This document shows positions 59,744 through 64,000 of a stretch of 64,000 nucleotides of DNA, in pieces (position 1 is the first letter of the stretch; the number at the start of each line of letters is the position of its first letter). Location of the stretch: contig CM057061.1 in NCBI GenBank assembly GCA_029945375.1, forward strand, positions 682,001 to 746,000. The letters are read 5' to 3'. Position numbers and translations under genes: made by a program. The notes below the pieces were generated by a model, which had not been told where the DNA came from, did not search any database, and was given only the letters and a program-made list of their open reading frames with translations. Source of the DNA: Agaricus subrufescens (lineage: Eukaryota > Basidiomycota > Agaricomycetes > Agaricales > Agaricaceae).

Positions 59744-61637
59744 ATGATGGAGTGCAATCCAGGTCGTGTAGTCTCCGCACTCGAGTACATTCCTATCCCG
59801 CGACTGCGAAGTACCTCTAGCCCGTCTGTTCCGACGGGCCCTCGCTAACCATCAATCATACATAGCCATCCCACCAAAGCCCTATGAAATCCCTTACGAG
59901 GGAAACGAATCTACACAGGCTGCCCGTCAAGCAATCGACCAACAGCTTCGTGATCTCGAGCTCAAGAAAAGGTCTCTTCAAAATGCAAGAAACCGACTGG
60001 CTCCCATCTTTGTCCTCCCGCCGGAGGTTCTCTCCAAAATCTTCATATTCCTTCGCGACTTGAAAGTCGATTGTTATACGCGTCATTCCCCAACCGAATG
60101 GGTCCGCACAGCTGGAGCTATCTGCCACCAATTGAGAGAGGTCGCTCTCAACTGTCCGACCTTGTGGTCTGTCCCCGTCTTCACCAAACCAGAACTCGCT
60201 CGGGAAATGATCCGTCGTTCCAAAAAGGCAGAACTCACCATAAATTTGCCTAATGGTGTCTGGATCCCTAGGATTATGAACGAGGTTGAAGATGCCATAA
60301 CGCAGATATTCCGCATCCGAGTTCTCCGCCTTTCATGTACCAGTCCTCATGACTCATTTGACAAGGTCTTCGCTACATTCTCACAACCTGCACCCCATCT
60401 CCAGCAAGTGGAACTCATTAATACCAGAAATGCCTCGCCTGGCTCTCGTCGTTTCCTTCCTGACAACGCTTTTGTCGATGCGCCCCAACTGCGAATTGTC
60501 GAGCTTGCTCAATTACACTTTTCCTGGACTTATCCCATTTTCAAACACAACTTGATCTCTCTCACAGTCAACAATGATTGTATATCCGATACTTCGACTT
60601 TCTCTGAGCTGTTCGAGGCACTTGGCCACATGCCTGAGCTCCAAACTCTCAGCTTGACACAGTGCCTACCTTCTCGTGCAACGGCAATCGGGACTGAGCC
60701 AACGTTGAATTTCCCTGCCCTTCGTTATCTGCAGGTTAGTTCCAACATTGACGACTGCGCCCAGTTTTTACGTTGCATCACATACCCTCCTCATACCCGA
60801 GTCAGAGTCGCTTGTACTTCTCTTACCAAAACCCACGATTATACCAACATCCTTACTCGCATCAGTGAAGGCTTGTATGGAAGTAGTGCCACTTCCACTC
60901 CCCTGACGTTCCGGTCCGCGAAAATTTGGCAGATATCTAGTAACGCATTGGGTGTATCTTTTTTCGATTGGCCAACTACTATCATACGGCCAAATACCTT
61001 TTCTGGACTTCCCGATGGACCTGATGTTGGTCTGCAGTTTACAAGAATTCCAAATTCTAACTTCACGTTTGACTATCTCTTGACGGACATCTGTCGGTTA
61101 TTCGACCTCAATCACCTTGAATTTTTGGAGCTCAAATGGCCTTACAGTACTCTTGGTACTGAAAACATCCAAGAATCGATCGGGAGGTTACCCAACCTCA
61201 AATTTTTATGCGTCGACACATTTGGTTCTCAAGTAATTCAAGCCATTGGACATAATTCGGACACCGTCAACTTCCCTGCCCTTAAAACACTATACCTTTC
61301 CAACTTGAAGCTTTACGAGATTACGCCTACGGGGGAAATGGATGATCTCATAGACGCTTTGATACACCGGGCCAACATAAATGCTCCTATTGAAAAATTG
61401 CAAATTGAGTTGTGTACTCGTGTGCGAGTACAGCAGCAACGGTTGTTGGGACAACTCGTTGTTGATTTGGAGATTGATCAAGAGACTATTGATGTGTTGG
61501 AATTGGATTCGGAGTTTGAGGTGGACTCGGAAGAGGACGAGGACGAGGACGAGGATGAGGATTGGGGTGGGCTAGATGATTATGATGATGATTATGATGA
61601 TGATCCGTATGGAATTGGTTGGTACCCGCCTTTTTGA
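59744..61637 (+). CDS. F-box protein, copy 1
   Basis: Exons 59744-59762 (19 nt) and 59866-61637; 596 residues. The tiny first exon (MMECNP) joins in frame to IPPKPYEIPYEGNES across a 103-bp GT-AG intron. A short coiled coil (RQAIDQQLRDLELKKRSLQ) precedes the F-box LPPEVLSKIFIFLRDL (about 60-75), then leucine-rich repeat-like sequence. The C-terminus is very acidic (DSEEDEDEDEDEDWGG, then DDYDDDYDDD) from GAGGAC and GATGAT repeats near 61530-61605. This is the standard architecture of expanded Agaricomycete F-box families; the SCF substrate is unknown. A second copy begins at 63852. Confidence 0.8.
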
Positions 61638-62360
61638 CCTCTTGCTTTTGACTTAGAGTAGATAATGTATAATGTATGGTGTTTTTGGTAGTGTATGTGG
61701 GCAAAGATTGAATTGATGGCCCAAATTTTGGAGAATGAGATAAGATGGAAAGGCAGTGTGCATAGATCATGATTAATAAGAGGACTATTGCTGAAAAGCT
61801 TTTCCCTCAAATTGTCAAACATACTCAGAACTTCGAAGTCCAAAATCGACTTATTTTTACGCTGTTGACGATAGTATCGCGGTAACGCCTCCCACGACGT
61901 ATAGGCAATTATCATCACAGGACCTGGACGAAATCTTCTTTTGGGTCTGTAGAAGATCGGATTGGAAATATGTACGGTATGTTTGTCCGCGTGGGTTGGT
62001 GAGGAAACTTTTTACTGATGCATATGGATAAATATCTTTCAGATAAATCTTTTATTTTTGTGGGTTGCCGGTCGCTCAATCCATTAACTTCGGTGTCGCC
62101 GGTAATTTAGATTTTTCATGTTCATTTTGGATATGAAACTGCTATTGAATGAAATGATTGGTGGAAACTTATGAGCGTTGGTATAGAGGCCAGAGGAGGA
62201 GAGATGTTTCCAGATGCGATAGTATTGCATTAATCACTACATATGATACACCGGATGATGCAATTTCGTTTCGACGTATGGATGCACGCATTATGTTACA
62301 CAGTGTTGCGGTTTCAATAATACAACTTTCAATGATACATGTTTTTAAATGACAGTCGTT
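61638..62360. other. Intergenic
   Basis: About 720 bp without supported genes. ORFs at 61592-61918 minus and 62158-62352 plus look like chance frames. Nothing else seen. Confidence 0.4.
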
Positions 62361-63316
62361 TCAAGATGTGGGTGAATGACAATCAAGTCCCGCCATGAGC
62401 CGATGACCTGCTCTGAAATTCAGATCGAACATTGATTTTTTTCTGTGAAGAATGTGATATCCCCTGTAAAGATCACCGCCACGTGAAGTCATAGTATTGT
62501 CATTAATATCATGATCAGGGGGATCGAGTTGCGATATGGAGCCTGCAGGTAAAGTCATGGCTCTGGGGCGAGTGCTGCCGAAGTTCAATTGATGCGTATC
62601 ATTTGAAGTCGAGTCGGATAGGAGATTGGGTGACCTTGTTTCGGATGTTGAGTGTGGAAGGACACGATGTTGGTTTGAGGTATAAGTTTCGTCGTCAATA
62701 GGAAAAGATACTGGTGTAACAAGTTCAGGAAGCCCATTCCAGACAACCGTTTTCAATTTCCAAATCATTGTCTAAATCGATATGGGGGAGTGAAGAGCCG
62801 AGCCATAAAGGGGAAGGCGCAGTCATAAAGAAAGTGGTGCGGGGCTTGGAGGGGTTTGAGGACGATGATCGGGGGAAGATGGTCTCGAAGATGAGGTTGC
62901 GGTTGTACTGCGGGAATGGTAATATGTCCTCGGGAAACAAGGCACCTCTGGCCAGGAGTATGTATGAGATACTGTAAATGACAGGGCATTAGAAACACTA
63001 TCGCGATCTGGTTTGGGCGAGCATTCCGAGCCAAGGCAATTGAGCGAGTGCGTGTCTACAAGTCCTCGAGAGATGCAAAGCGTGTGACTTTCAGACCTCC
63101 AGACTTCGGGAATAGTGTCGACCAAGATAGTTGATGGCTCCGACATGGCAGTGAAGCAGTTCTTACAAAGGGCAGCAAGTCAGGTTCAGTTACCCGGCCG
63201 TGATGGTAAAAATGAGAACACTGACCACAAAGAGCTGACCGGGATAGTGGACGAAGAAAAGGAAGCTTGAGATGGTCTGGAAGAGTCGGGAGATGAGACC
63301 TAACTTGGCGATCGTA
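62361..63316 (-). pseudogene. Truncated membrane-protein gene remnant, unidentified
   Basis: Minus-strand fragments have gene-like composition but no start. One begins exactly where the coatomer copy ends: LLIDTIAKLGLISRLF followed by a hydrophobic FLFFVHYPGQLFV. A later one begins after a plausible acceptor near 62973: ILLARGALFPEDILPF, then PQYNRNLIFETIFPRSS. A Ser/Thr-rich tail ends at 62361. The order (membrane span, loop, membrane span, hydrophilic tail) suggests the 3' half of a polytopic membrane protein whose 5' half was replaced by the duplication. I do not recognise the family, and the splice pattern is unresolved. Confidence 0.35.
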
Positions 63317-63719
63317 TCAATAAGCAAGTGCATTGTCTCTCTCGTCATTTTCTGCATCTCCACTCTCAACCTCGACCGACAAGTCATGTAGTTCTTCAGG
63401 GGCAGACTCCTTAGCCGCTGCGTCTGAGGCACTAGCATAATCTGCGAGAGACGAGGCTGCCTTTACCGCTACGCCTTCAGGTGCTCCCTCCAGAAGACTA
63501 AGAGCTTCCTGTGTTTGCCGAAAAGCAATCATGGCACGAACCTTAAGGAGCAGAGTCCGCGTGTAATCTGGCGAGTTGGGATTAGGGAGCGGGAGACCGG
63601 CGAGCGTGGCATAAGCACCTGGGCAAAGCAGCGTCAGAGGAGATTGTTTCTGGGCACACGAAGCGATGTGCACCAAGGAAGAACTGCTGCTTGACTTGAT
63701 ACAATTCTGAGGAATCCAT
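63317..63719 (-). pseudogene. Truncated duplicate of coatomer epsilon
   Basis: Exons 63674-63719 and 63317-63618 match the first exon and most of the second exon of the complete gene, including the 46-nt first exon and the 55-bp intron. Similarity stops after DERDNAL; the frame then ends at once, giving 115 residues instead of 311. Amino-acid changes are scattered (YHV to YQV, LADLPLPDP to LAGLPLPNP, RRTQDALNL to RQTQEALSL) but there is no internal stop. It could encode an N-terminal fragment but lacks two thirds of the subunit, so I call it a pseudogene. Confidence 0.8.
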
Positions 63720-63851
63720 GGATAACTGTTAGTTGAGATCAGATTCAGCACTGCGATGCCACGATGGGCCTGCTTACTAATTAATGTTCGCTAGATGATT
63801 CTGGACTGGAAGGTACTTCCACAGGATACGTCCTCCGAGTGCTCTCCAAAG
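63720..63851. promoter_or_regulatory. Duplicated bidirectional promoter segment
   Basis: 132 bp corresponding to the 136-bp promoter between coatomer epsilon and the F-box gene (shared aaggtacttccaca and gtgctctccaaagatga words). It may still drive the second F-box copy. Confidence 0.55.
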
Positions 63852-64000
63852 ATGACGGAATGGATGCAAGATCTTGAATACAATTCTACCACAAAAAGTA
63901 CCTTTCACCCGCCTGTTCTGACGGGCCCTCGCTAACTATCAATCATATATAGCCACACCACCAAAGCCTTATGAATTCCCTTACGAGGGAAACGAATCTA
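63852..64000 (+). CDS. F-box protein, copy 2 (5' end only)
   Basis: Exon 1 (63852-63897) encodes MTEWMQDLEYNSTTK and joins across a 55-bp GT-AG intron to exon 2 from 63953, TPPKPYEFPYEGNES, which runs off the window. It is paralogous to the gene at 59744. The donor used by copy 1 is changed from GT to AT here, and a new GT donor 27 nt downstream keeps the frame, so exon 1 is 46 instead of 19 nt and the intron 55 instead of 103 bp. The rest of the gene is outside the window. Confidence 0.7.

Overview
The window is nuclear DNA of a filamentous basidiomycete, most likely an Agaricomycete (mushroom-forming fungus). The evidence is very dense short introns (mostly 47-60 bp, up to 24 per gene), Agaricomycete-type F-box and NACHT proteins, a fused dioxygenase-P450 oxylipin enzyme, and a CDC15-type kinase with a CH domain. 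I see no prokaryotic, viral, tRNA, rRNA or CRISPR feature. I built the gene models by hand from splice signals and reading frame. Where a model has a start and a stop, the exon lengths sum to a multiple of three, with one exception noted at the sterol acyltransferase.

Layout, left to right. 1-14 kb: the 3' part of a methyltransferase, a low-complexity protein, a sterol O-acyltransferase (ARE2-like) with a one-base frame problem, an F-box-like protein, a small Agaricomycete family protein, coproporphyrinogen III oxidase (HEM13), and a coiled-coil protein with a C-terminal membrane anchor. A gene-poor 2.6 kb follows. 14-22 kb: two tandem secreted GH18 glycosidases whose introns differ, a nine-exon secreted protein on the other strand that no long ORF reveals, and mannitol-1-phosphate dehydrogenase. 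22-35 kb: a 1932-residue CH-domain/CDC15-type kinase and, divergent from it, a BYE1-like PHD-TFIIS-SPOC protein.

34-48 kb is a compact housekeeping block: L-arabinitol dehydrogenase, an NDR/Orb6 kinase head to head with PRP4 (84 bp between start codons), GAR1, an MBF-type APSES/ankyrin transcription factor, and a 25-exon YVC1-like TRP channel. 48-64 kb is more dynamic. It holds a relic of a psi-oxygenase gene, a NACHT NTPase, a 605-bp hAT-type MITE with an intact 8-bp target duplication, a complete Ppo-type oxygenase whose P450 cysteine is replaced by tyrosine, and coatomer epsilon head to head with an F-box gene. That head-to-head junction is duplicated at the right edge, where the coatomer copy is truncated.

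The genes do not form one pathway cluster. Themes are cell-cycle and morphogenesis control (CDC15-type kinase, NDR, MBF), RNA processing and transcription (PRP4, GAR1, BYE1), and carbon metabolism (LAD, mannitol-1-P dehydrogenase). The best leads for follow-up are the Cys-to-Tyr Ppo, the five apparent GC-AG introns confined to 37.8-47.1 kb, the intron differences between the GH18 paralogues, and the COPE/F-box partial duplication.
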